The translations under genes and the position numbers were made by a program. The notes beneath the pieces were generated by a model. The model saw nothing but the letters and a program-made list of their open reading frames with translations, did no database searches and was not told the origin of the DNA. DNA of 25,051 nt, from contig CAMEWU010000005.1 in assembly GCA_945946715.1 (NCBI GenBank), forward strand, positions 1-25,051. Direction: 5' to 3'. This document shows, one piece after another, positions 6,819 to 15,668 of the stretch (position 1 is its first letter; every line of letters begins with the position of its first letter). The DNA is from an uncultured Clostridium sp. (GTDB taxonomy: Bacteria > Bacillota > Clostridia > Lachnospirales > Lachnospiraceae).

Positions 6819-8432
6819 TTATGCATTTTGCTCCTGATGTGCTAGTGCGGCACCTAAGAAGCCTTTGAATAACGGATGTGCTTTGTTTGGTCGGGATTTA
6901 AATTCCGGATGTGCCTGAGTTCCTATGAACCAAGGATGGTCTTCCAATTCTATCATTTCCACAATATGTCCATCTGGTGAATGTCCAACCTGTTTCATGC
7001 CATGAGCAGTTAGTGCATCTCGGTAATCATTATTTACTTCATAACGGTGACGATGGCGTTCTGCGATTTCTGCCGTACCATATAACACATATGATTTCGA
7101 GGTTTTATCCAGTATACATGGATAAGAACCAAGTCGAAGGGTACCACCTAAATCTGTAACACCATTTTGATCCGGCATAATATGAATGACTTGGTGTGTA
7201 GAGCTTGGATTGAATTCACTGCTGTTAGCATCTGTATAGCCTAAGACATTTCTGGCAAATTCTACAATTGTTAGCTGCATTCCAAGACACAAGCCCAAGT
7301 AAGGTATCTTATGTTCCCGTGCATATTGAATGGAATCAATCATACCTTCAATGCCACGGTCACCAAAACCACCGGGTACAATAATACCATGGACATCTTG
7401 AAATATTTCATCCACATTACCTTTATTTACTAATTCGGAATCAACCCATTTGATGTCGACCTGAGCATCATGGGCAACAGCACCATGTTTTAATGCTTCT
7501 ACCACGGAGATATATGCATCGTGAAGTGCAACATATTTTCCAACCAGTGCAATTTGGACTTTTCTGGTTGGATTTTTCCACCGGTTCACCATATCAATCC
7601 AGTCTTTTAAGTCTGGCTCCGGACAAGGCATATGAAGACATTCACAGGCTACATTTGCCAGATGTTCTTTTTCCATTTCCAAAGGTACTTCATAAAGGAC
7701 ATCACAGTCCAGATTTTGAATAACATGAGAAGGTTCTACATTACAGAACATTGCAATTTTGCTTTTGATACCAGGATCAAGAGGCCAGTCAGAACGACAT
7801 ACCAGAATGTCCGGATGTAAGCCAATACCCTGCAATTCTTTTACACTGGCCTGAGTTGGCTTGGTTTTCATCTCACCGGATGATTTTAGATAAGGAATCA
7901 AGGTGACATGAATAAGAATACAATTCTCCCGTCCTACGTCATGCTGAAACTGGCGAATAGCCTCTAAAAATGGTTGGCTTTCAATATCACCTACCGTACC
8001 CCCTACTTCAATAATGGCAAATTCTGTCTGAGTGGAATCCGGATTTCTGTAAAAACGGCTTTTGATTTCATTTGTTACATGAGGAATGACTTGAACCGTA
8101 TGTCCGCCAAAGTCACCACGACGTTCTTTTGTCAGAATGCTCCAGTAGATTTTTCCTGTTGTTACATTGGAATTATTATTTAAGCTTTCATCAATGAACC
8201 GTTCATAATGACCAAGATCTAAATCGGTTTCTACTCCATCATCTGTAACGAATACTTCGCCGTGTTGGACTGGATTCATAGTACCTGGGTCCATGTTAAT
8301 ATATGGATCAAATTTTTGACTGTGGACTTTATATCCACGGGCTTTTAAAAGACGTCCTAAGGAAGCAGCCGTAATTCCTTTTCCAAGACCGGAAACTACA
8401 CCACCTGTTACAAAAATATATTTAACTGCCAT
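6819..8432 (-). CDS. pyrG: CTP synthase
   Basis: Makes CTP from UTP, ATP and glutamine, the last step of pyrimidine nucleotide synthesis. The 537-residue protein is full length. The N-terminal synthetase domain carries the P-loop region TGGVVSGLGKG (residues 9-19) and KFDPYINMDPGTM. The C-terminal class I glutamine amidotransferase carries PGGFGDRG, the nucleophile Cys382 in LCLGMQ, and His508/Glu510 in AHPEF. ATG 8432 is chosen because AGGAGGAG lies just upstream; the frame could extend to 8459 but that adds non-homologous residues over the ribosome binding site. It is a stand-alone gene with its own promoter, leader hairpin and terminator, divergent from ftsH. Confidence 0.98.
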   Translation of the reverse strand: MAVKYIFVTGGVVSGLGKGITAASLGRLLKARGYKVHSQKFDPYINMDPGTMNPVQHGEVFVTDDGVETDLDLGHYERFIDESLNNNSNVTTGKIYWSILTKERRGDFGGHTVQVIPHVTNEIKSRFYRNPDSTQTEFAIIEVGGTVGDIESQPFLEAIRQFQHDVGRENCILIHVTLIPYLKSSGEMKTKPTQASVKELQGIGLHPDILVCRSDWPLDPGIKSKIAMFCNVEPSHVIQNLDCDVLYEVPLEMEKEHLANVACECLHMPCPEPDLKDWIDMVNRWKNPTRKVQIALVGKYVALHDAYISVVEALKHGAVAHDAQVDIKWVDSELVNKGNVDEIFQDVHGIIVPGGFGDRGIEGMIDSIQYAREHKIPYLGLCLGMQLTIVEFARNVLGYTDANSSEFNPSSTHQVIHIMPDQNGVTDLGGTLRLGSYPCILDKTSKSYVLYGTAEIAERHRHRYEVNNDYRDALTAHGMKQVGHSPDGHIVEMIELEDHPWFIGTQAHPEFKSRPNKAHPLFKGFLGAALAHQEQNA

Positions 8433-8459
8433 GCTTCTCCTCCTATGTGCATCACGCAT

Positions 8460-8485
8460 AAACGAGTAGGAAAACCTACTCGTTT
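8460..8485 (-). promoter_or_regulatory. Strong hairpin in the pyrG 5' leader
   Basis: On the pyrG strand: AAACGAGTAGG, loop TTTT, CCTACTCGTTT. The 11-bp perfect stem begins only a few bases after the predicted transcription start and ends 27 bases before the start codon, leaving the ribosome binding site free. It has the position of the CTP-responsive attenuator of Bacillus pyrG, but only three T residues follow the stem, so attenuation is not demonstrated. An RNA-stabilising 5' hairpin is the alternative. Confidence 0.6.
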
Positions 8486-8498
8486 GATATTATTTTTC

Positions 8499-8527
8499 AT
8501 TATAGTGGAATGAAAAATATTAGTCAA
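8499..8527 (-). promoter_or_regulatory. pyrG promoter
   Basis: Read on the minus strand: TTGACT (8527-8522), 17 bp, TATAAT (8504-8499). Near-consensus. The initial transcribed region reads GAAAAATAATATC, without the GGGC start used for reiterative transcription in Bacillus subtilis pyrG. Confidence 0.85.
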
Positions 8528-8581
8528 TGAGTAATTATTGTATAATTTAGACAACTTTTACAATCTTTCCATAACTTTTAT

Positions 8582-8610
8582 TTGATTTATGAAAAAGAAC
8601 CTAGTATATT
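8582..8610 (+). promoter_or_regulatory. Likely ftsH promoter
   Basis: TTGATT (8582-8587), 17 bp, TATATT (8605-8610), giving a leader of about 45 bases before ATG 8663. A second TATAAT at 8541-8546 has only a poor -35 (TATTAG) and is a weaker alternative upstream promoter. The 230-base interval from pyrG to ftsH thus holds two divergent promoters and the pyrG leader hairpin. Confidence 0.65.
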
Positions 8611-8662
8611 AAACAAGGAAGTATACGGTATCAATCCAATTTGAAGCCGAAGGAGGATAGAA

Positions 8663-10558
8663 ATGAACGAAAATAATTCCGATAATAAAAAACCGAATGG
8701 TTCATGGAAACCATTGGTGGTAATGCTGGTAATCTCAGTAGTACTTACATTACTATTCTGGGGAACTTTGCAGCGGTATAAGCAGGGAACAGTAGAAGAA
8801 ATTAAATATAGTCAGTTTATGGATATGTTGGAAAAGGGTGAAATTGAATCCATAGAGATTTCAGATGATTCAATTATTATTCATCCGGTGGAACCGGAAG
8901 ATGGGCATACCTATCAAAAGGTGACTTATACAACAGTACGGGTATATGATATTTATTTGATTGATAAGTTGGAAAGTGCCGGAATTGAATATGAGGAAGC
9001 ACATGATACATCCAATGCCTGGTGGCTGAATATTTTGCAGTTTTTATTGATGTTGGGTGCTATTTATCTGGTTATGATGATTTTCATGCGACTGATTGCT
9101 AAAAATGGTATGATGGGTGGCGTTGGGAAATCAAAAGCCAAGGTATATGTGGAGAAGAAGACAGGAGTGACCTTTGCAGATGTTGCCGGACAGGAGGAGG
9201 CAAAAGAGTCTCTGGTGGAAATGGTAGATTTCCTTCATAATCCGAAAAAGTATCTGGAAATAGGTGCGAAACTGCCAAAGGGAGCACTTCTGGTAGGGCC
9301 TCCGGGAACAGGTAAGACATTATTGGCAAAAGCAGTTGCCGGTGAAGCAAATGTACCATTCTTTTCATTATCCGGTTCGGATTTTGTAGAGATGTATGTG
9401 GGTGTTGGTGCATCCAGAGTACGAGATTTGTTTAAAGATGCAAATTCTATGGCTCCATGTATTATTTTTATTGATGAGATTGATGCGATTGGCCGCAGTC
9501 GTGATACTGCAGGACATGGTGGTGATTCAGAGCGGGAGCAGACATTGAATCAGTTGTTAGCAGAAATGGATGGGTTTGATACCTCAAAAGGTATTGTTAT
9601 TTTAGCAGCAACAAACCGGCCGGAGGTATTGGATAAAGCATTGCTTCGTCCGGGACGTTTTGACCGGCGTGTAATTGTAGAGAAGCCGGATTTAAAAGGT
9701 CGAATTGATACTTTAAAGGTACATTCAAAAGATGTAAAAATGGATGATACTGTTGATTTTGAAGAATTGGCATTGGCTACGTCTGGTGCAGTTGGTGCTG
9801 ATTTGGCAAACATTATTAATGAGGCTGCGTTAGCTGCTGTAAAAGATGGCAGACAGTGTGTGAGTCAGAAAGATTTGTTTGAATCGGTAGAAGTTGTTTT
9901 TGCCGGTAAGGAAAAGAAGGACCGGATTTTAAGTGAAAAAGAAAAGAAGATTGTAGCGTATCATGAAATTGGTCATGCATTAATTATTGCTTTGCAAAAG
10001 CATACAGAGCCGGTACAGAAGATTACCATTATACCAAGAACAATGGGAGCATTAGGATATGTTATGCAGGTGCCGGAGGAAGAAAAATACTTGAGTACCA
10101 AAGCAGAGATGCTGGCAGACCTTGTAACATCCCTAGGTGGACGGGCAGCAGAAGCAATTAAATTTGAGTCAGTTACAACAGGTGCTTCAAATGATATTGA
10201 GCAGGCAACGGCGAAAGCAAGAGCTATGATTACATTATATGGTATGTCTGACAAGTTTGGTATGGTAGCTTTGGAATCCACTCAGAATCGATATTTAGAT
10301 GGAAGAAGAGTGATGAATTGTTCGGAAGAAACGGCTACAGAAATCGATAAGGAAATTCAGGAGATGTTAAAACATGCATATGAACAGGCTTATGCAATGT
10401 TAAAAGAAAATGAGGAGCTTATGGATAAACTGGCTTCCTATTTGATTGAAAAAGAAACCATTACCGGTAAGGAATTTATGAAGATTTTTAATGAAGAAAA
10501 AGGAATTATAGAGGAAAGTCAGAACGTATTGGATACGGAAAGTAAGCCGGAACTGTAG
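8663..10558 (+). CDS. ftsH: ATP-dependent zinc metalloprotease FtsH
   Basis: Membrane-anchored hexameric AAA+ protease that extracts and degrades membrane and regulatory proteins. The 631-residue protein has a first membrane helix (about 17-35), an extracytoplasmic domain, a second helix (about 119-146) and the AAA+ module. Motifs are Walker A GPPGTGKT (212-219), pore-loop MYVG (244-247), Walker B IIFIDEID (267-274) and the second region of homology ATNRPEVLDKALLRPGRFDRR. The M41 zinc site is HEIGH (434-438) with Asp511 in SNDIEQAT as third ligand. Variation from the common form: HEIGH replaces HEAGH, and the sensor-2 region reads TSGAVGADLANI. This suggests a lineage-specific or second FtsH copy. 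AGGAGG precedes the ATG. Two-way terminator downstream. Confidence 0.97.
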   Translation: MNENNSDNKKPNGSWKPLVVMLVISVVLTLLFWGTLQRYKQGTVEEIKYSQFMDMLEKGEIESIEISDDSIIIHPVEPEDGHTYQKVTYTTVRVYDIYLIDKLESAGIEYEEAHDTSNAWWLNILQFLLMLGAIYLVMMIFMRLIAKNGMMGGVGKSKAKVYVEKKTGVTFADVAGQEEAKESLVEMVDFLHNPKKYLEIGAKLPKGALLVGPPGTGKTLLAKAVAGEANVPFFSLSGSDFVEMYVGVGASRVRDLFKDANSMAPCIIFIDEIDAIGRSRDTAGHGGDSEREQTLNQLLAEMDGFDTSKGIVILAATNRPEVLDKALLRPGRFDRRVIVEKPDLKGRIDTLKVHSKDVKMDDTVDFEELALATSGAVGADLANIINEAALAAVKDGRQCVSQKDLFESVEVVFAGKEKKDRILSEKEKKIVAYHEIGHALIIALQKHTEPVQKITIIPRTMGALGYVMQVPEEEKYLSTKAEMLADLVTSLGGRAAEAIKFESVTTGASNDIEQATAKARAMITLYGMSDKFGMVALESTQNRYLDGRRVMNCSEETATEIDKEIQEMLKHAYEQAYAMLKENEELMDKLASYLIEKETITGKEFMKIFNEEKGIIEESQNVLDTESKPEL

Positions 10559-10579
10559 ATTTTAAGGAATTATTTAAAA

Positions 10580-10622
10580 ACAAAAAGAGAAGATTGCCAT
10601 GAGGTGGCAACTTCTCTTTTTG
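10580..10622. terminator. Bidirectional terminator between ftsH and degV
   Basis: AAAAAGAGAAG (10582-10592), a bulged A, TTGCCA, a 5-base loop, TGGCAA, CTTCTCTTTTT (10611-10621). The stem of about 17 bp ends in T on both strands, serving the converging genes. Confidence 0.92.
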
Positions 10623-10632
10623 ATTGGTGTCA

Positions 10633-11499
10633 TTACCGGGTTTCTCCAAGATAGAAAAGTGCAACTGTACCCGGACCGGAGTGTGCACCGATGGTGGAAC
10701 CTACATAATTAATCATAAATTCGTGAATGCCAAAGCGTTCCTCAACCAGTTCCTTTACGAATTCAGCATCTTCCAGGCAATCACCGTGACTGATGAATAC
10801 AACCGGATTCTCATAAGTTCCCATGGTTTTTTCCATATTGTCCACTAAGGTAGTAAGGGAACGCTTTCTGCCACGAATTTTAGATATATTTATGAGTTTT
10901 CCCTCGTTATCAACATGGAGAACAGGTTTAATATTGGCAATGGTGCCAAGGATTGCAGTGGCTTTGCTGACACGTCCGCCCCTGTGCAAATGAAAGAGGT
11001 CATCAACTGTAAACTGATGGCAAATATGAGGAATCAAATCTTTTACATAAGTGGCCAGTTCTTCAATGGTTGCACCTTCCTCTTTCTTTTTACAGGCATA
11101 ATAGACCAGTAAGCCTTGTCCTAAAGAGGCACACAGAGAGTCAATTACAATGATTTTCGAGTCTGGATACTGTTCCTTCATTTCCTGAGCTGTAACAGCA
11201 GTGTTATTATAACTGGAACTTAGTCCGGAAGAAAAACTAATGTGTAAAATGTCATATCCATCTGCAATATTCTTGGAAAAGCTTTGCTCAATGTATTCCG
11301 GATTGCTTGCCATAGTTGTAGGCATCTCCCCATTGCGCATTTTGGCATAAAATTCAGCTTCAGAAAGGGCACCTTCTAATGCATTATAAGTCTGATCTCC
11401 AATTTGATAATATAACGGATGCAGGGATATATTGTGTTCTTGAATAAAGCTGGCTGGTAAATCAGCCATGCAGTCTGTTGAAATAATGTAAGGTTTCAT
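10633..11499 (-). CDS. DegV family fatty-acid-binding protein
   Basis: Cytoplasmic lipid-binding protein of 288 residues, family standard. DegV/FakB proteins bind a fatty acid in a buried tunnel, and in several Firmicutes present it to the kinase FakA for incorporation into phospholipid. Motifs include IISTDCMADLP at the N-terminus, MPTTMASNPEYI, the ligand-site serine/glycine loop HISFSSGLSSSYNN, HRGGRVSKATAI, and the C-terminal VGSTIGAHSGPGTVALFYLG. No FakA gene is in this window. GAGGTAGG lies before the ATG, and a promoter is visible at 11543-11571. The gene is divergent from uvrC and ends at the terminator shared with ftsH. Confidence 0.92.
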   Translation of the reverse strand: MKPYIISTDCMADLPASFIQEHNISLHPLYYQIGDQTYNALEGALSEAEFYAKMRNGEMPTTMASNPEYIEQSFSKNIADGYDILHISFSSGLSSSYNNTAVTAQEMKEQYPDSKIIVIDSLCASLGQGLLVYYACKKKEEGATIEELATYVKDLIPHICHQFTVDDLFHLHRGGRVSKATAILGTIANIKPVLHVDNEGKLINISKIRGRKRSLTTLVDNMEKTMGTYENPVVFISHGDCLEDAEFVKELVEERFGIHEFMINYVGSTIGAHSGPGTVALFYLGETR

Positions 11500-11542
11500 A
11501 ATTCCTACCTCGCAGTCTTAAAATAATGATTTCATTACTTAT

Positions 11543-11571
11543 ATTCTATACTGTATCTGAAAAAATAGCAA
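11543..11571 (-). promoter_or_regulatory. degV promoter
   Basis: Read on the minus strand: TTGCTA (11571-11566), 17 bp, TAGAAT (11548-11543), about 43 bases before the start codon. Confidence 0.55.
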
Positions 11572-11600
11572 TGGAAAAAGGTTGAAAAATCACTTATACT
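11572..11600 (+). promoter_or_regulatory. Tentative uvrC promoter
   Basis: TGGAAA (11572-11577), 17 bp, TATACT (11595-11600). A competing reading is TTGAAA (11582-11587) with a poor -10, TTTATA, 17 bp on. Either gives a short leader for uvrC. The -35 abuts that of the divergent degV promoter. Confidence 0.4.
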
Positions 11601-11634
11601 ATAGTTTATAAGTTTGAATAGAAAGAGCAGATAA

Positions 11635-13521
11635 ATGAAAGAGTTTAATATTGAAGAAGAACTGAAAAAATTGCCGGAGCAGCCGGGTGTATATTTGATG
11701 CATAGTAAAAATGATGAAATTATCTATGTTGGAAAAGCAATTAATCTGAAAAACAGGGTGCGTCAGTATTTTCAAAGTGGGCGGATGCGTTCTGCTAAAA
11801 TTGAGAAGATGATTACATTAATTCACTATTTTGAATACATTGTGACTGATTCTGAATTGGAAGCCCTGGTGCTGGAAAATAATTTAATCAAGGAATATGC
11901 TCCCAAATATAATACAATGCTGACGGATGATAAGACGTATCCTTTTATAAAGGTAACGATAGAAGAAGCGTTCCCACGTGTGATGCTGACCAGGCAGATA
12001 AAACGGGATAAAGCAAGGTATTTCGGACCATTTACCAGTGCAGGAGCGGTACGGGATACCATTGAATTGGTTCAGAAATTGTATCATATCCGGTCTTGCA
12101 GTAAGCGGCTTCCCAAGGAACAGGGTATGGACAGACCATGTTTATATTATCAGATGAAGCAGTGTCATGCACCATGCCAGGGATATATAACGGAAGAAGA
12201 ATATGGGAAGAATGTAGAAGAGGCATTGGATTTTCTGGGAGGGAATACGAAAAAGGTAGTTGCCGGTCTGGAAGAAAAAATGCAGGCAGCAGCGGCAGAA
12301 TTTGAATTCGAACTGGCTGCAGAATATCGGGATTTGATTGAAAGTGTAAATCATATTGCCGGTAAGCAGCGGATTACTAATACCAATTCGAATGCAATTG
12401 ATCAGGATGTAATTGCAATGGCAGTGCAGGACAGAGAAGCTGTGGTATCGATTTTCTTTATCCGGGAAGGAAAACTGTTAGGTAGGGAACATTTTCATAT
12501 GGCAGGAGTGGAGGAAAATCAGCCGGGTGAAACTATGGCGGCATTTGTAAAGCAATATTATGCCGGTACGCCATATATTCCGAGAGAATTGCTTTTAGAA
12601 ACAGAAGTAGATGACCGGGAACTGTTGGAATACTGGCTGACTCAGAAACGACAACAGCGGGTACACATTTTAACTCCGCAAAAGGGAGAAAAACATAAAC
12701 TGATTGAGTTGGCAAAGGATAATGCAGCTCTGGTATTACATCAGGATTTGGAGAAGATGAAAAGGGAGGAAGCAAGAACAGTCGGTGCAACCAGAGAAAT
12801 AGCGAATCTATTGGGATTGGAACAGGTAAATCGGATAGAAGCTTATGATATATCTAATATTAGCGGTGTGAATGCGGTGGCTTCTATGGTTGTGTTTGAA
12901 GGTGGAAAGGCCAAGCGAAGTGATTATCGAAAATTCAGGCTTCGAACAGTAACCGGTCCAGACGATTATAAAAGTATGGAAGAAACTCTAACCCGGCGTT
13001 TTCAACATGGAAAAGAAGAGAGACGTCGGATGGAAGAGGAGGGAATGCAAGAGGAGTTGGGAAGTTTTACTCGTTTTCCTGATTTAATTATGATGGACGG
13101 AGGTAAGGGACAGGTAAATGTAGCCTTGCGTGTATTGAATGATTTACAATTGCAGATTCCGGTTTGCGGGATGGTTAAAGATGATAATCACCGTACCAGA
13201 GGATTGTATTATGACAATAAGGAAATTATTTTTCCACCAAAGAATGAAGCCTTTGATTTGATTACCCGTATTCAGGATGAAGCTCACCGGTTCGCGATTG
13301 AATATCATAAGCTGCTGCGTAGCAAAACACAGGTGAAGTCTATTCTGGATGATATTGAAGGGATTGGACCAACAAGACGAAAAGCCCTTATGCAGCATTT
13401 TAAGAGTATATCTGCGATTCAACAGGCAGATATAGAAGCATTGCGACAGGTACCTGGCATGAATGAGCCAGCGGCAAAAGCTGTGTATGTATATTTCCAT
13501 AAGCAAGAAGAAATAGAATAA
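11635..13521 (+). CDS. uvrC: Excinuclease ABC subunit C
   Basis: Dual-incision nuclease of nucleotide excision repair, acting with UvrB on damaged DNA. The 628-residue protein has all expected parts. The GIY-YIG domain is at 16-90 (GVY at 18-20, YVG at 31-33, Arg41). A four-cysteine cluster (Cys155, Cys169, Cys177, Cys181) matches the iron-sulfur site reported in UvrC. The UVR helical motif that contacts UvrB is at about 205-245. The RNase-H-like 5' nuclease carries Asp405 (EAYDIS), Asp488 (MMDGG) and His551 (EAHRFA). Tandem helix-hairpin-helix motifs are at 570-620 (DDIEGIGPTRRKAL). The ribosome binding site is modest (AAAGAG). It is followed after 113 bases by hprK, with no terminator seen. 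Confidence 0.98.
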   Translation: MKEFNIEEELKKLPEQPGVYLMHSKNDEIIYVGKAINLKNRVRQYFQSGRMRSAKIEKMITLIHYFEYIVTDSELEALVLENNLIKEYAPKYNTMLTDDKTYPFIKVTIEEAFPRVMLTRQIKRDKARYFGPFTSAGAVRDTIELVQKLYHIRSCSKRLPKEQGMDRPCLYYQMKQCHAPCQGYITEEEYGKNVEEALDFLGGNTKKVVAGLEEKMQAAAAEFEFELAAEYRDLIESVNHIAGKQRITNTNSNAIDQDVIAMAVQDREAVVSIFFIREGKLLGREHFHMAGVEENQPGETMAAFVKQYYAGTPYIPRELLLETEVDDRELLEYWLTQKRQQRVHILTPQKGEKHKLIELAKDNAALVLHQDLEKMKREEARTVGATREIANLLGLEQVNRIEAYDISNISGVNAVASMVVFEGGKAKRSDYRKFRLRTVTGPDDYKSMEETLTRRFQHGKEERRRMEEEGMQEELGSFTRFPDLIMMDGGKGQVNVALRVLNDLQLQIPVCGMVKDDNHRTRGLYYDNKEIIFPPKNEAFDLITRIQDEAHRFAIEYHKLLRSKTQVKSILDDIEGIGPTRRKALMQHFKSISAIQQADIEALRQVPGMNEPAAKAVYVYFHKQEEIE

Positions 13522-13634
13522 TATAATTTATTGATGCATGAAATTTAGAAGTATGATAAAATAAATTAATGAGTATGTCTGCGGATTTTGTCTTATAATA
13601 ATTTTTGCAGGCAGAGAAAGAAAAGGAGAAGGTT

Positions 13635-14570
13635 ATGTACGAAGTTTCATTGACCAGATTGATCGAAAAACTGCATTTAGTAAATCATTTGCCGGAAATT
13701 GATACGGATAAGATTATGGTAACTGATCCGGATATTAACCGGCCGGCAGTTCAGCTGGCAGGCTTTTTCGAACATTTTGATGCAAATAGAATTCAGATTT
13801 GTGGTAATGTAGAACATGCTTATATTGCAAATATGCATACGGAAGAAGAGAATATTGAGATTTTTCGAAAGCTGTTTTCTTATAAAATCCCATGTTTAAT
13901 TTTTTGCCGTGGCTTGGAACCTCATGATTTCATTTTGGATGTCGCAAGAGAATATGGCGTGCCGGTATTGACTTCCAATTCTACTACATCTTCTTTCGTG
14001 CATGAAGCAGTTCGGTGGTTACATGTGGAACTGGCACCGCGGATTAGTCTGCATGGTGTTTTGGTAGATGTATATGGTGAAGGAATCCTGATTATGGGAG
14101 AAAGTGGCATTGGTAAAAGCGAGGCCGCACTGGAACTGATTAAACGGGGACACCGATTGGTTTCAGATGATGTTGTTGAGATTAAAAAGGTTAGTGATGA
14201 AACATTAGTAGGAACAGCACCGGATATCACCAGACATTTTATTGAATTACGGGGAATTGGTATCATAGATGTTAAAACATTGTTTGGTGTTGAGTGTGTA
14301 AAGATGTCACAGAATATCGATTTGGTAATCAAGCTGGAGGAATGGAGTAAGGATACGGAGTATGACCGCCTAGGATTAACAGATCAGTATATTGATATTT
14401 TAGGCAATCAGGTGGTAAGCCATTCTATTCCAATTCGTCCGGGACGGAATATTGCAATTATCGTTGAATCAGCAGCTGTAAACCATCGGCAGAAAAAGAT
14501 GGGATATAATGCAGCACAGGAATTATATAATCGCGTGACCGGTAATATGCAAAAACACCAAGGGGAATAA
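13635..14570 (+). CDS. hprK: HPr kinase/phosphorylase
   Basis: Bifunctional enzyme that phosphorylates (ATP or PPi) or dephosphorylates the regulatory serine of HPr/Crh, the sensor step of carbon catabolite control in Firmicutes. The 311-residue protein is full length. It has the N-terminal domain (1-125), then the catalytic domain with His140 (SLHGVLVDVYG), Walker A GESGIGKS (155-162), SDDVVEI, and the family signature ELRGIGIIDV with TLFGVE after it. ATG 13635 follows AGGAGAAGG; an upstream in-frame TTG is disfavoured. It lies upstream of a glucokinase and, 4 kb on, an HPr-like protein that keeps the target serine. An AT-rich 5' region contains -10-like TATAAT (13594-13599) but no matching -35. 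Confidence 0.97.
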   Translation: MYEVSLTRLIEKLHLVNHLPEIDTDKIMVTDPDINRPAVQLAGFFEHFDANRIQICGNVEHAYIANMHTEEENIEIFRKLFSYKIPCLIFCRGLEPHDFILDVAREYGVPVLTSNSTTSSFVHEAVRWLHVELAPRISLHGVLVDVYGEGILIMGESGIGKSEAALELIKRGHRLVSDDVVEIKKVSDETLVGTAPDITRHFIELRGIGIIDVKTLFGVECVKMSQNIDLVIKLEEWSKDTEYDRLGLTDQYIDILGNQVVSHSIPIRPGRNIAIIVESAAVNHRQKKMGYNAAQELYNRVTGNMQKHQGE

Positions 14571-14636
14571 TGCAAGTGCATTTCAATACAAAAGAATGAT
14601 TTATATATGTTAAAAGAAGTGAAGGAGGATTATTAA

Positions 14637-15575
14637 ATGGCTAAGTATGCAGTAGGTGTAGATATTGGAGGAACAACAGTAAAAATCGGTATTTTCACAG
14701 TAGAAGGAGAATTATTAAAAAAGTGGGAGATTCCAACCAGAAAAGATGAAGGAGGCTGCTATATTCTAAGTGATGTTGCAGAATCGGTAGATGATAAACT
14801 ATGTGAAAGCTCAATTGATAAGGCAGATGTAGCAGGTATTGGTATGGGCGTGCCAGGACCGGTAAAACAGGATGGTACAGTACTAAAATGTGTAAATCTT
14901 GGATGGGGAATCTTTAATGTGGAAGAGGAACTGAGCCGCCTGACAGGATTACCTGTAAAAGCCGGTAATGATGCCAATATGGCTGCCATGGGTGAAATGT
15001 GGCAGGGTGGCGGAAAAGGCTATACGGATATTGTAATGGTAACGCTGGGAACCGGAGTTGGCGGTGGTATTATTTTAGGTGGTAGCATGCTGGCAGGCGT
15101 GAACGGTGCCGGTGGTGAAATTGGTCATATTCAGGTGAAGGATGATGAGACAGAAACCTGTGGATGTGGTAAGAAGGGATGTCTGGAACAGTATACATCA
15201 GCGACTGGCATTGTAAGACAGGCAAAAATTTTGTTAAATAATACAGATACCCCATCAAAATTGCGAAATGTACAGTATATATCTGCAAAAGAGATTTTTG
15301 ATGCAGCTAAAGAAGGCGATGAACTGGCCAATGATTTAGTGGAGGCACATGGTGAATGCCTGGGACGGGCATTAGCTCAGATTGCATGTGTAGTAGATCC
15401 GGAAGTGTTTGTCATTGGTGGTGGTGTATCAAAAGCAGGAAAGGTTTTAATCGATACGACTGCAAAGTATTTTGAAAAGTATGCATTCCATGCATGCCGG
15501 GGTACAAAGTTTGAACTGGCGACATTGGGAAATGATGCAGGAATTTATGGTGGTGCGAAATTAATATTAGGTTAA
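14637..15575 (+). CDS. glcK: ROK-family glucokinase
   Basis: Phosphorylates glucose to glucose-6-phosphate with ATP in the cytoplasm, feeding non-PTS glucose into glycolysis. The 312-residue protein has VDIGGTTVKIG (ATP phosphate loop, residues 8-18), GVPGPV, the catalytic GNDANMAAMGE (Asp112), TLGTGVGGGII, and the ROK zinc site formed by His164 with CGCGKKGC (Cys175, Cys177, Cys182) followed by LEQYTSATGI. The family also contains N-acetylmannosamine and other sugar kinases and repressors. It has no N-terminal helix-turn-helix, so it is an enzyme, with glucose as the most likely substrate from the E-x-G-H pattern GEIGH. AAGGAGG precedes the ATG. It sits between hprK and murB. Confidence 0.92.
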   Translation: MAKYAVGVDIGGTTVKIGIFTVEGELLKKWEIPTRKDEGGCYILSDVAESVDDKLCESSIDKADVAGIGMGVPGPVKQDGTVLKCVNLGWGIFNVEEELSRLTGLPVKAGNDANMAAMGEMWQGGGKGYTDIVMVTLGTGVGGGIILGGSMLAGVNGAGGEIGHIQVKDDETETCGCGKKGCLEQYTSATGIVRQAKILLNNTDTPSKLRNVQYISAKEIFDAAKEGDELANDLVEAHGECLGRALAQIACVVDPEVFVIGGGVSKAGKVLIDTTAKYFEKYAFHACRGTKFELATLGNDAGIYGGAKLILG

Positions 15576-15668
15576 TTTCACTTTGAATGGCAGATGATAG
15601 TGAAAGCAGATGAATGAAACCAAGATTGGAAACATACATTTATTAAAATAACTGGTGAAAGGATTATT

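Noticed and set aside
8433..8459. Nine extra N-terminal codons for pyrG
   Set aside because: They run through the AGGAGGAG ribosome binding site and precede the conserved MAVKYIFVTGG start.
13594..13599. TATAAT upstream of hprK as a promoter
   Set aside because: No acceptable -35 at 16-18 bases upstream and no extended -10, so not called.
13922..14332. 136-codon open frame antisense to hprK
   Set aside because: It is fully inside conserved hprK coding sequence; Ser/Thr-rich low-complexity composition is typical of reverse-frame artefacts.
15576..15605. TTTCACT/AGTGAAA inverted repeat between glcK and murB as a terminator
   Set aside because: Only a 7-bp stem with a 16-base loop and no following T-tract.
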